A stretch of DNA of 16,606 nt from the NCBI GenBank assembly GCA_035686605.1, contig DASRZI010000060.1:1-16606 (forward strand). Direction: 5' to 3'. Every line of letters starts with the position of its first letter. Positions within the stretch are counted from its first letter, which is position 1. Shown here one piece after another: positions 7,970 to 16,345 of the stretch. This stretch comes from UBA11865 sp035686605. GTDB lineage: Bacteria; Chloroflexota; Anaerolineae; Promineifilales; Promineifilaceae. The notes beneath the pieces are model-generated. The model ran no database searches. It was not told where the DNA came from and saw nothing but the letters and a program-made list of their open reading frames with translations. The position numbers and the translations under genes were made by a program.

Positions 7970-8452
7970 TGATAAGCATTCAAAGACGGATGCGAAGGAT
8001 TGCTCGGTCCAGGCGATAGTGATTGTCTGTAGCGACCTATCTTCCTAACGTCGCCACTGATTCCGGGGTTGGTAGAGCAAGTTTGTATTGAGGAGATAGG
8101 GTCAATCTTGGTTCGATCAATATTCTTGCTTTGAATGCCGATTTTTATGAGCGGATCCGGCCATTTGGGGCATTTTTCATAGCAGTATCGATATGGAAAA
8201 CTCAGTTGTTGCCAACAATTCCTTTCCACAAAAGTCGCCCATCCGCAAGAATGAGGCTCGCAGTTCTCGTAATACCATAACTGGAATCAGAGTCTTCCTT
8301 GGTTGTGCCGCGGTGGTTGGTGGAAAACGAATCGTGTCTGAGGAGGGCCGGTGTTTCAAGGGGGGCGCTGCCGATTACGATTGCCACTTGCTCATCCGCG
8401 AGAAACCATTTTCTTGTCGTGGATTTTGGCCGGTCAGGAAAGGACAGTGACG
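7970..8452 (+). other. Intergenic region, 483 bases, no gene seen
   Basis: Open frames here (for example the in-frame extension upstream of 8453, and 8193-8450) have no ribosome binding site or motif and are treated as noise. No consensus promoter, repeat or terminator was found. The stretch separates the GTPase from the kinase group, so a promoter for the latter may lie here unrecognised. Confidence 0.4.
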
Positions 8453-9325
8453 ATGAGTAAGGGACGCATTCTGGTTGTTGAGGACGAAACCGATATCGCC
8501 AACCTTCTGCATATCTTTTTTACTAACCGGGGATACGAGGTCGAAGCAGCAGGGAGCGGCAGCGAGGCATTTCTTCGAACGCGCAGCAAGCTGCCAGATC
8601 TCATCATTCTGGACATCATGCTTCCCGATATGAACGGCTTTGAAATCTGCCGGAAACTGCGTACAACAACCCGTACGAGTCACATACCAATCGTCTTCTT
8701 GACCCAACGTGATGAGCGCAGCGATGTTATTGCCGGTCTTGAATTGGGTGCCGACGATTACGTTACCAAGCCGTTTGATATGGAAGAGCTCGGTCTACGA
8801 GTTCGGAATGCCATTAATACTCACCGGCGCACAAATATGACTGATCCTCGGACAGGAATGCCGGCCGCGCGACTTGTAGAAGAGCAGCTTAGGCAGCTCA
8901 TCCGTTCAAAGGGCTGGACTTACGTTGAGATCCATATTGACTATCTTCCTTCGTTTAGAGACCAATATGGTTATATCGCCGCCGATGAGGTGCTCCGTTA
9001 TACATCGACAGTGCTTAATGAGGTCATGAATGACTTGGGAGGTCCGAAAGACTTTGTTGGTCAAGCAGGTGACCAGACGTTCATTATCATCACCTATGCC
9101 GACAACGCTTCGATAATAGTTAGCGAACTACAACATCGCTTCAACGGCAAAATTGGTTCCCATTATAGTTTTCAGGATATCGAGCAAGGTGGGATACAAG
9201 GTCCCAATGGTTCACCGTTGCCTTTCATCCAATTGACCTGTGGGATGGTTACCAGCGAGACGAGGAGATTCTCAGATATCCGGGAGATTACAGAAACGGC
9301 AACCAGGTCCCGCTACCGGATCTAA
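8453..9325 (+). CDS. Response regulator with degenerate GGDEF domain
   Basis: The 290-aa protein starts at ATG 8453, where the receiver begins (MSKGRILVVEDETDI) and AAAGGA lies eight bases upstream. A longer frame from 8351 adds an unrelated peptide. Receiver residues are intact: E10/D11, phospho-acceptor D54 (LIILDIMLPDMNG), T84 and K106. A C-terminal domain (about 129-290) follows the GGDEF fold: DPRTGMPAARLVEEQL corresponds to the DxLTGLxNR motif, and HIDYLPSFRDQYGYIAADEVL to the D-x-D-x-F-K-x-x-N-D-x-x-G-H region. The signature GGDEF is AGDQT (205-209), the substrate-contact Asn is Arg169 and GH is GY. Diguanylate cyclase activity is therefore unlikely, and a protein-interaction or nucleotide-binding output is more plausible. 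The kinase gene follows after 70 bases. Confidence 0.85.
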   Translation: MSKGRILVVEDETDIANLLHIFFTNRGYEVEAAGSGSEAFLRTRSKLPDLIILDIMLPDMNGFEICRKLRTTTRTSHIPIVFLTQRDERSDVIAGLELGADDYVTKPFDMEELGLRVRNAINTHRRTNMTDPRTGMPAARLVEEQLRQLIRSKGWTYVEIHIDYLPSFRDQYGYIAADEVLRYTSTVLNEVMNDLGGPKDFVGQAGDQTFIIITYADNASIIVSELQHRFNGKIGSHYSFQDIEQGGIQGPNGSPLPFIQLTCGMVTSETRRFSDIREITETATRSRYRI

Positions 9326-9395
9326 GTCAGCAGCTCCTTCGTCCATCTTGCTGCGGATTGCACCTTTGAAAAGACATTTGATAGAGGACTGATTC

Positions 9396-12300
9396 TTGAG
9401 AGACAGTCAGCAGGCTCAGTTAGAGATTTCGGATTCTAGCCTGATGAACAGGCAGCTAGAATCGTTGAATAGTGTCGGAATCCAACTGAGGCAGGATTTA
9501 CATTCCAGGGACCTCCTGGGACTTGTTGCCCAAGAAGTCATCAATGTCACCGAAGCCGATGCTGTGGTGATTCGATTTCTGCAAGCTCCTGGGTTAGATA
9601 GACCGGTAAGAATCAGCCAGGGATCGTCATCATTGATTGCCGGATTAGGTGATATCGAGGAAATCGCAACTAATAGTCAAGAAGTTATCTACCGTCAGTT
9701 CAAACTAGAGCCTGGAAATCTGGCTTCCGTGATCTGCTATCCGATTAAGTCTCAAGAAGAAGTGCTTGGAACCTTTACAGTATTCGGAGAACGAGTTACC
9801 GGCTTCAAGAGCATCTCCTTATCTTACATCAGCACCCTGGCCAGTTTCATCGTTTCGGCATTTGACCGAATTCTACAGAAGGGCGAACTTGATCAACGCT
9901 CTCGACTGCTCCATAGACGCTACCAACAACTGGAACGTGTTTCCGTACTCTTCGCGCAGGTTGATCCTCGACGCCCATCAGATAGCTTGTTACACGAGTT
10001 GACAGAGGCTATCAGCCAGGTAATGGAATACAAGACAGTCATTCTAGATCTGATAGACGACGATCCCGAGCAAAACCTGCGGACAATCGCGACGTTTGGT
10101 TTGTCAGAGTTCGAAGGTCCAACGCTCTCTGAACCTGTGAATCAATGGAAAAGAATTAAAGAGTTGTTTCGACCAGAATTTGCTCTGGGTGAATCCTACT
10201 TCTTGCCAGCCGAGCATTATCGCTCAAATAATGGAAATGAAGGCTACAAGGACGGCAGCACGGAGCAATCCTTGGAACAGCTGCTCATTTCGACCAGTTT
10301 ATGGAGAAAAGGAGATAGGTATATCGTTCCTCTCCGGCGTTCTCAAGAACAACCAATCGGTCTCCTAACTCTGCGAGATCCGGTCAGTGGTAGCCGTCCG
10401 GACATTGATACTGCACTCATGGCAGAGGTGGTTGCCAGATATGCTGTGACCATCATAGAAAAAGCCAGGCTTGTGACCGAGTTAGAGTCCCGAGATCGTG
10501 CCATCGACTCTTTGCAAGGTTTAGACCAGAGGATCCAGGGCGCTCATGGAAAGACGAAGATTCTACAAGAGACAGCTGACGGTCTGCTACAGCTGGTGGA
10601 TGCTGTGGACTGCACAATCTACGAGCTGTTTCCAGAGGGAGATACCCTGATAGTTAGTGCGGTTGCGACCAAGCTGCCGGTCGCCGTTGCCATGCAGGAG
10701 GGCTCAAGCCATGAGCTGGTTCATTTCGACCTGATCAGCCAAGTACTTAATTCTAAATCGCCACTTCTTGTAAATCTTGGAGAAAGCGAGGCTAGATATG
10801 CCCAGACCGCTGGACTGGGGTCCTTTACCCTGGTCTTGCTGCCCATGGAACTTGGTGGAAAAGTGATCGGAATCGCCGAATTGTTGATCCCTAGAGACAA
10901 AAAGGATATTGGAGCGAAGGAAATCAGGTTGGCTTCCGATGTTTTGAATCGGTCGGCCGTTGTCTTAGAGAATGCACAGCTTTTCGACGAGACCAGCCAG
11001 CGGGAACGTTTCTTGGCTGCTCTTGCCAGAGTTACTCTTGCGATGAACCATACGATCGATCAATCAGCCATTTTGCCGCTGATTTGTCGTGAAAGTATGT
11101 CACTGTTTGATGTTGATGGCGCATACATTTGGCAAAAACAAGGGGATATGTTATTTGGCGTTGCCGCCAGTGGTTACATGGAAAAGCAGTTCATTGGAGC
11201 TGCTGCTTCTGTATCGCGTGCTGAAGTATTTGCTGCGGTGATCGCACAAAATGGTCGCGGAAACTATTGTAACCAGGATCAGAGCCAGTCGAACTTTTCG
11301 AAACATATCCCCACATTCCCCTCAGGTGGTTCGGTTCTTGGCATTCCCCTTCGATCAGATGACGAGATCATCGGCGTCCTTGTTTTAGCCGACACAAAGA
11401 AAGGGGATCGCTTCAATCCGGATGATATGGTACGGGCCACCCACTTCGTTGCCCAGGCTGGGCTAGCCATCAGCAACGCTTATCTTGTTACGGAGTTACG
11501 CGAACTCAACAATCAATTGGATGCAAAGGTGTCTCAACGCACGCGAGCACTCGGCGAAGAGCGAGAAAGAGTCCGCTATTTGCTCCGTATAACCAGAGAA
11601 CTTTCCGACTCGATAGATGAAGAACGGGTCGTCAGGAAAGCGTTAGAATTGGTTGGCGAAGTAGTGAATGCAAGCAGAGGCGTAATCTTGTTGATCGATC
11701 CGATAGTGGGTCATCAGATCTATTCCATGGAATATGAATCCACCTTATCTCAATGGCGTCCTGAACCGGCTGAGGGCCGAAATAGCTATCTTGGATTAGC
11801 TGGGTGGGTGATTGAAAATCGATCATCTGTCATCGTCGAGAACCTGTCGGAAGATGCCAGGGCAATTGAGATGAATCGGGAGTTCGACCTGAATTCTGCG
11901 TTGGCGGTTCCCCTTGCTGCTGGTGACCAAGTTGTCGGTGTCCTGATGTTACTGCACACGAAGCCGGCTGCCTTTACAAGAGAACAAGGCGAATTGGTCG
12001 AGGCAGCCGCGCGGCAGGTTGGCAGTGCGATTGGCAATGCCCAGCTATTTCTATTGATTAAAGATCAGGCTGAGAAGCTGGGGCAATTGCTCAGAGAAGA
12101 GACATTTGAGTCCGCAATGAGTCAGGCCATTCTACAAAGTATCGCCGATGGAGTCGTGGTTGCAGATGCAGCAGGTTATATCATCCTTGCCAACTCAGCG
12201 GCATGTGAATTACTCCGCATGTCGGAAGAAGGACTAATAGGCAAGCTGGCCTCAGACCGTCTCGGCCTGGATTTAGCCTTCGGCGAGCAATGGTCCGCAT

Positions 12301-13220
12301 CGCACGCAGAGTGGACTAGGAGTTCTAACACACATCCGCAGCGTTCAATCCTGTCCCATACGCTTAACGTCGAGGATAAGTTCATCAACGTCCATCTCTC
12401 TCCAGTTTTCGCGAACGATCAATTCTCGGGGACTGTATCCATCTTCCGGGACGTCTCACATATAGTCGAAGCCGATCGCATGAAAAGCGAGTTCGTATCG
12501 ACGGTATCCCATGAGCTTCGAACCCCAATGACCTCTATCAAAGGTTATGCTGATCTCATGCTCATGGGTATGGCAGGGGAATTAACCGACGAACAGCGCC
12601 AATATATCTCGGTCGTAAAAGGCAACGCCGATCGAATGACAGGTTTGGTCAACGATCTTCTCGATATAGCCCGAATTGAGTCGGGTAAAACCAAACTAGA
12701 ACTAAGGGAAGTGAATGTTGCCGACGTAATAACGGTAGCGGTGAATAACCACTTACGTGGATTGATCGTAAACGGAGAAAAGAAAATCGAGGCCAAGACT
12801 GAAGTCGAGCCATCCCTGCCTACGGTCTGGGCGGATTCTGAACGTCTTCTCCAAATCCTATCCAATCTTATCGACAACGCCTACAACTATACGCCGACAG
12901 AAGGAACTATCACATTAAAAGCAAAAGCAACCGAAAACAGCGTTTTGGTCACAGTAGCTGATACCGGTATAGGTATAAAGGAAGACCAACAAAGCAAGAT
13001 TTTCGAGCGTTTCTACCGGACAGATGAAGATGAGGTCCAAAGGGTAGCAGGTACGGGGCTTGGATTGTCCATAGTACATAGCTTGGTTTCGCTTCATGGC
13101 GGAACAATCGAGGTAGAGAGCGCTCCTTCCGAGGGTAGCAGCTTTGTATTTAGCCTTCCTCTAGCGCAGAAATCCAATGTTATTAACTGGTCTTCCATTC
13201 ACTCTGGTGGATCGCGATGA
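9396..13220 (+). CDS. Hybrid-free sensor histidine kinase with five GAF domains and a PAS domain
   Basis: This 1274-aa protein has no evident membrane segment and is probably a soluble sensor. Domains in order, by reading: GAF at about 20-165, 175-365, 375-530, 540-705 and 728-890, with a coiled coil (LNNQLDAKVSQRTRALGEER) before the fifth; PAS at about 905-1025; HisKA with His1039 in FVSTVSHELRTPMTS; and HATPase at about 1135-1255. The HATPase carries the N box (LIDNAYNYTP), G1 (VADTGIGI) and G2 (GTGLGLSIV). All kinase motifs are intact. The second GAF is long and divergent. The TTG start at 9396 is supported by AGAGGA seven bases upstream. It lies between two receiver genes, which are its likely phosphorylation targets. 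The ligands of the GAF domains cannot be read from the sequence. Confidence 0.93.
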   Translation: MRDSQQAQLEISDSSLMNRQLESLNSVGIQLRQDLHSRDLLGLVAQEVINVTEADAVVIRFLQAPGLDRPVRISQGSSSLIAGLGDIEEIATNSQEVIYRQFKLEPGNLASVICYPIKSQEEVLGTFTVFGERVTGFKSISLSYISTLASFIVSAFDRILQKGELDQRSRLLHRRYQQLERVSVLFAQVDPRRPSDSLLHELTEAISQVMEYKTVILDLIDDDPEQNLRTIATFGLSEFEGPTLSEPVNQWKRIKELFRPEFALGESYFLPAEHYRSNNGNEGYKDGSTEQSLEQLLISTSLWRKGDRYIVPLRRSQEQPIGLLTLRDPVSGSRPDIDTALMAEVVARYAVTIIEKARLVTELESRDRAIDSLQGLDQRIQGAHGKTKILQETADGLLQLVDAVDCTIYELFPEGDTLIVSAVATKLPVAVAMQEGSSHELVHFDLISQVLNSKSPLLVNLGESEARYAQTAGLGSFTLVLLPMELGGKVIGIAELLIPRDKKDIGAKEIRLASDVLNRSAVVLENAQLFDETSQRERFLAALARVTLAMNHTIDQSAILPLICRESMSLFDVDGAYIWQKQGDMLFGVAASGYMEKQFIGAAASVSRAEVFAAVIAQNGRGNYCNQDQSQSNFSKHIPTFPSGGSVLGIPLRSDDEIIGVLVLADTKKGDRFNPDDMVRATHFVAQAGLAISNAYLVTELRELNNQLDAKVSQRTRALGEERERVRYLLRITRELSDSIDEERVVRKALELVGEVVNASRGVILLIDPIVGHQIYSMEYESTLSQWRPEPAEGRNSYLGLAGWVIENRSSVIVENLSEDARAIEMNREFDLNSALAVPLAAGDQVVGVLMLLHTKPAAFTREQGELVEAAARQVGSAIGNAQLFLLIKDQAEKLGQLLREETFESAMSQAILQSIADGVVVADAAGYIILANSAACELLRMSEEGLIGKLASDRLGLDLAFGEQWSASHAEWTRSSNTHPQRSILSHTLNVEDKFINVHLSPVFANDQFSGTVSIFRDVSHIVEADRMKSEFVSTVSHELRTPMTSIKGYADLMLMGMAGELTDEQRQYISVVKGNADRMTGLVNDLLDIARIESGKTKLELREVNVADVITVAVNNHLRGLIVNGEKKIEAKTEVEPSLPTVWADSERLLQILSNLIDNAYNYTPTEGTITLKAKATENSVLVTVADTGIGIKEDQQSKIFERFYRTDEDEVQRVAGTGLGLSIVHSLVSLHGGTIEVESAPSEGSSFVFSLPLAQKSNVINWSSIHSGGSR

Positions 13221-13359
13221 ATCAAGCAGCCATATTTTTCTTGGGATGATTTCGTGGGCAGTATCAGTGCATTCATGGGAAAAAATCACTGGGCTGTCAA
13301 AAAGTATTTGAAGGGCAATGAATGATGATTGATAAAGCTGAAATCATGGGTGGAAAACG

Positions 13360-13752
13360 ATGACAAGAATCCTAGTAGCCGAAGATGATCTGGAAATCGG
13401 AGAACTTATCAGACTGATCCTTGAATTTGGAGGTTCTGAAGTGACTTCCGCTCGCAACGGTACAGATGCTTTAAAACTAGCGAACAGGGGAAATTTCGAC
13501 GCCGTTCTGCTCGATGTCCGCATGCCCGGACTATCAGGATTGGAGGTATGTAGAAGACTGCGTGCGGGCGAAAACTTCCGAGACATTCCGATTATTTTCA
13601 TATCGGCCAGGGGTCAAGAATCTGAGATTCATGCCGGTCTAAATGCCGGCGCTGATGCTTATGTAGTGAAGCCTTTCGATCCTGATGACCTAACGGCGAT
13701 GGTTTTCGGCTTGCTAGCCCACAGTAATCGAGCCCGGTTAACCAAGCACTAG
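13360..13752 (+). CDS. Single-domain response regulator
   Basis: This 130-aa protein consists of a receiver domain only. The acidic pair D9/D10 is in LVAEDDLEIG, the phospho-acceptor D52 is in VLLDVRMPG, and the conserved S82 and K104 (VVKPFDPDDL) are present. No output domain is attached, so it probably acts by protein contact, for example as a phosphate shuttle or sink for the upstream kinase. GGTGGA lies six bases ahead of the ATG. The gene starts 139 bases after the kinase stop and ends 23 bases before the hydrolase-fold gene, which suggests a shared transcript. Confidence 0.93.
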   Translation: MTRILVAEDDLEIGELIRLILEFGGSEVTSARNGTDALKLANRGNFDAVLLDVRMPGLSGLEVCRRLRAGENFRDIPIIFISARGQESEIHAGLNAGADAYVVKPFDPDDLTAMVFGLLAHSNRARLTKH

Positions 13753-13775
13753 CCTCGAATAATTCTGGTATAGTT

Positions 13776-14585
13776 ATGAGTATTGCGACCATCGACAACC
13801 AGCAGGTTCATTACGAATCAATCGGTCAGGGTGAATCCATCATTTTCCTCCATGGATGGATCGGTTCATGGCGCTATTGGTGGCCTACCATGCGGGCGTT
13901 TTCGAAAAGGGGACGTCTTTACGCCTTTGACTTTTGGGGGTTTGGCGATTCAAGTAAAGAACCTGACAAGTACTTCTTTGGAACGTACGTTGAACAACTG
14001 TCCCACTTAATCGAACATCTTGGGATATCCTATCCAGTGACATTGGTTGGTCATGCACTCGGTGCAGCAGTCGCATTGCGCTACGCCTATCTCTGGCCGA
14101 GTAGGGTACGACGACTCACCCTAATTTCACCTCCCATAGATGGGACCGTCATCAATCAAGATCTCGCTGAAATGGAAACGATGGAATTTACTGAGCGATA
14201 CCTTTTCAAGTTCTTGAGCGTCAAGGAACTTCAGTATGAGGTGCAAAAAAGCGATCCCTTTGCCGTCAGCAGTTTGGCAAACCAGCTTTTGGGTTATGAC
14301 TTTAAGACTGATATCGATAAATTTGACGGGTCGATTTTGGTGATCAACGGTGATCGCGATCAGGTGATCGACCAACCTCTGGAAGAAACATCTAGCGCCT
14401 TGCGCAAAAACAGAAATCATCACCATGTCACCTTGGCTGCTTGTGACCATTTCCCCATGTTGGAGCAGCCATCCAGATTTAACCGGTTGTTGCTTGACTT
14501 TCTGCGACTTGACCATATCCGCAAAGCAAAACCTCAGTCATTTAAACATCGAGTCTCCCAGAAACTTCCTCCGAGCTCGCGATAA
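13776..14585 (+). CDS. Alpha/beta-hydrolase-fold protein lacking the nucleophile serine
   Basis: This 269-aa protein has the alpha/beta-hydrolase layout. The oxyanion-region HGWIGSWRYW starts at residue 26, followed by FDFWGFGDS (51-59) and a nucleophile elbow VTLVGHALGAAVALRYAY. The acid turn is NGDRDQV with D195, and the histidine loop is CDHFPMLEQP with H225. The elbow normally reads G-H-S-x-G, but here codon GCA (14055-14057) gives Ala94. Acid and base are kept while the nucleophile is lost, so serine-hydrolase activity should be absent. The gene sits 23 bases behind a receiver gene in a kinase cluster. This recalls RsbQ, a hydrolase-fold partner of the PAS-containing phosphatase RsbP, although RsbQ keeps its serine. 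A ligand-sensing or partner role is inferred. The basic C-terminal tail after about residue 250 is not part of the fold. No clear ribosome binding site precedes the ATG. Confidence 0.9.
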   Translation: MSIATIDNQQVHYESIGQGESIIFLHGWIGSWRYWWPTMRAFSKRGRLYAFDFWGFGDSSKEPDKYFFGTYVEQLSHLIEHLGISYPVTLVGHALGAAVALRYAYLWPSRVRRLTLISPPIDGTVINQDLAEMETMEFTERYLFKFLSVKELQYEVQKSDPFAVSSLANQLLGYDFKTDIDKFDGSILVINGDRDQVIDQPLEETSSALRKNRNHHHVTLAACDHFPMLEQPSRFNRLLLDFLRLDHIRKAKPQSFKHRVSQKLPPSSR

Positions 14586-14619
14586 TAGGTAACTGCCAAC
14601 TAATACATTTGGGAGTTGT

Positions 14620-15906
14620 TTGTATTACCGGTTCATAACATTTAGACTCCCACTTATGCGAATCATCACTCTTCTTCTCTTCTCATTGCTGGTACTTTCT
14701 GCCTGTGGTAATGCCCCCACCCCGCCGGCAGATTCGACTCGCACCCTGATTCCAACTACGTCGCCGTCAGAAGCGACACCGTCTGCTGCGACGACGTCTG
14801 CTGCGAACACCGAAATAATACCGACAACCACACTTGTTTCTATAGATCTACCATCTGCTGAGACGCCAACCGTGGCCATTGCCCCTCCCAGGACAGCTGC
14901 GGTTATGACTCCATCACCCTCGGCAACAACAATACGATTGATTCATGGTCTGATCGGGCCTTTTGACTATGGCGAAGGCATTAATCCGCTGACAGGGCAG
15001 GTAGCCCCCAATCCTGAGATATTAGCCAGGAGACCGATTGCGATAAAGATCTCCAATAACGCCCGCGTAAGACCCCAGGCTGGCATCAACAGCGCCGATC
15101 TCGTGTTCGAGCACTTAACGGAAGGAGGGATTACCCGATTGACGGCGATATTCTACGGTCGGGATTCTAACAAAGTCGGCTCGATCAGGAGTGGAAGGCT
15201 AATCGATCTCGAACTGCCGATAATGTATGATGCCGCGTTTGCATATTCGGGATCCAGTGCTCCTTTGCGACTGATGTTTCTCAGGAGCCTGTTTTTTGAT
15301 CGTATTATTTCTCCAGACTTCGCCCATGGCGGTTTTGAACGGATCAGCAATCCTGCCAATCCCAATGAAAGGGTTGAAGATACGCTCTATACCGATACTT
15401 ATCTCCTTCGCTGGATGCTCGATCAGCGTGGGCTGGACACATCGCCTGACTTTAAGCACGGCATGTCTTTCCATCCGGACTCTCCGGAGGGCGGCGCTGT
15501 TGTGAATGGTGTCGAAATCCTGTATCCAGCTACCAGTGCCTACTGGCATTACTCGACGAATCTCAGCGGCTACCTCCGTTGGAGCGATGGGATCCCGCAC
15601 CTTGACGCGAATACTGGTAGTCAGCTGCTTTTTCAGAATATTGTCGTGGTTAGGGCGCCGCATCTGAATACGGAGATTATTGAAGACTCAGGGGGATCTC
15701 CTTCCATACAAATTCAAATTTGGGGAGAGGGTCCGGTTTCCTTATATCGTGACGGCCTTCGTTTCGACGGTGTATGGCGTCGCCTCGATTCACGGGAGAT
15801 GCTGACCTTTTTTACCCAGGAAGGGGAGATCCTGCCTCTTTCGCCTGGAAAAACGTTCTTTCAGATCGTGCCAGTCGACTTCTCAGAACTATTTGAGACG
15901 CCATGA
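14620..15906 (+). CDS. DUF3048 (YerB-like) lipoprotein
   Basis: This protein is exported and lipid-anchored. A hydrophobic signal (MRIITLLLFSLLVLSAC, with lipobox LSAC) ends at Cys29, counted from TTG 14620. GGGAG at 14611-14615 favours that TTG, although its spacing is short. The internal ATG at 14656 would give a tidier 16-residue signal and is the main alternative. A Ser/Thr/Pro-rich linker (about 34-107) follows. The two DUF3048 parts come next. The N-terminal part (about 109-255) has INPLTGQVAPNPEILARRPI, VRPQAGINSADLVFEHLTEG and VGSIRSGRLIDLELP. The C-terminal part (about 294-420) has WRRLDSREMLTFFTQEGEIL. The family's function is not known. The gene follows the hydrolase gene by 34 bases and may be read from the same transcript. 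Confidence 0.9.
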   Translation: MYYRFITFRLPLMRIITLLLFSLLVLSACGNAPTPPADSTRTLIPTTSPSEATPSAATTSAANTEIIPTTTLVSIDLPSAETPTVAIAPPRTAAVMTPSPSATTIRLIHGLIGPFDYGEGINPLTGQVAPNPEILARRPIAIKISNNARVRPQAGINSADLVFEHLTEGGITRLTAIFYGRDSNKVGSIRSGRLIDLELPIMYDAAFAYSGSSAPLRLMFLRSLFFDRIISPDFAHGGFERISNPANPNERVEDTLYTDTYLLRWMLDQRGLDTSPDFKHGMSFHPDSPEGGAVVNGVEILYPATSAYWHYSTNLSGYLRWSDGIPHLDANTGSQLLFQNIVVVRAPHLNTEIIEDSGGSPSIQIQIWGEGPVSLYRDGLRFDGVWRRLDSREMLTFFTQEGEILPLSPGKTFFQIVPVDFSELFETP

Positions 15907-16009
15907 TCTGGCTGCCTGAGTCGTTAGCTTATATGGTGCTGTCGGCATTTTCTCGATTTCTCACGCCTATCTCTCCCTGGAAATCTGACCCTCGACAGGC
16001 TTGCGTCAA

Positions 16010-16038
16010 TTGACAAAGATATAGCGTGGGGCTATAAT
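16010..16038 (+). promoter_or_regulatory. Consensus sigma70 promoter
   Basis: TTGACA (16010-16015), a 17-base spacer and TATAAT (16033-16038) match the vegetative consensus perfectly in both boxes and spacing. Transcription should start near 16045. No gene starts within 250 bases downstream. The first transcribed stretch is the RNA candidate at 16045-16271, followed by the acidic-repeat gene at 16346. Confidence 0.85.
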
Positions 16039-16044
16039 CTTCGC

Positions 16045-16271
16045 CCGAGTGGCTCTGAGTTTTTTCGTTGTATTTACCTGTCTCTGGAATCTTAAGAACA
16101 AGATCGGTCAATGTTCCGGTTTACCAAGATTGTGTTGCTGACGCGCTGAAAAGGGTAAAGGCATTTTGGTGTAAGGATCAAAGGTAGATACGGCGCTCGA
16201 AAAGGATATGACCTTTCCGTGACTCGGCTAGCTCTCGCTGAATGAGACATTCGCAAGCCGAGTTTTTTTTG
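16045..16271 (+). ncRNA. Candidate structured RNA or attenuator leader
   Basis: About 227 bases lie between a consensus promoter and an intrinsic terminator, with no plausible ORF. Visible pairings are AATCTT (16088-16093) with AAGATT (16126-16131), GCGCTG (16143-16148) with CGGCGC (16191-16196) around a purine-rich loop, and AAAGG/CCTTT (16202-16217). The 5' end CCGAGT (16045-16050) can pair with ACTCGG (16223-16228), the 5' arm of the terminator, which would make an antiterminator. CGCTGAATG (16237-16245) is complementary to CATTCAGCG (16287-16295). I match it to no known riboswitch, T-box, 6S RNA or tmRNA. It is either an independent small RNA or a cis-acting leader of the gene at 16346. 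Structures were drawn by eye, without energy calculation. Confidence 0.5.
16223..16271 (+). terminator. Strong intrinsic terminator
   Basis: ACTCGGCT (16223-16230) pairs perfectly with AGCCGAGT (16257-16264), enclosing an inner GAATG-AGA-CATTC hairpin. A run of eight T follows (16264-16271). It lies 75 bases before the next ATG, so it either ends a small RNA or controls read-through into that gene. Confidence 0.88.
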
Positions 16272-16345
16272 TGCCTATCGGATGACATTCAGCGAATTTC
16301 TGTCAAAGAATAATCTACACAAAATCCATCTAGTAAGAAGAGTGC

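Noticed and set aside
7612..8229. 205-codon minus-strand open frame
   Set aside because: It overlaps the GTPase gene in antisense, has no ribosome binding site and no recognisable motif. It is a shadow frame.
8351..8452. Upstream extension of the response regulator to 8351
   Set aside because: The added 34 residues do not resemble a receiver N-terminus, and AAAGGA sits properly ahead of ATG 8453.
14127..14516. 129-codon minus-strand frame inside the hydrolase gene
   Set aside because: It is antisense to a clear alpha/beta-hydrolase fold, with no start signals.
16010..16271. 6S RNA, T-box or tmRNA identity for the leader RNA
   Set aside because: The T-box GGGTGGNACCGCG motif, the long rod-like 6S pairing and tRNA-like ends are all absent by eye.
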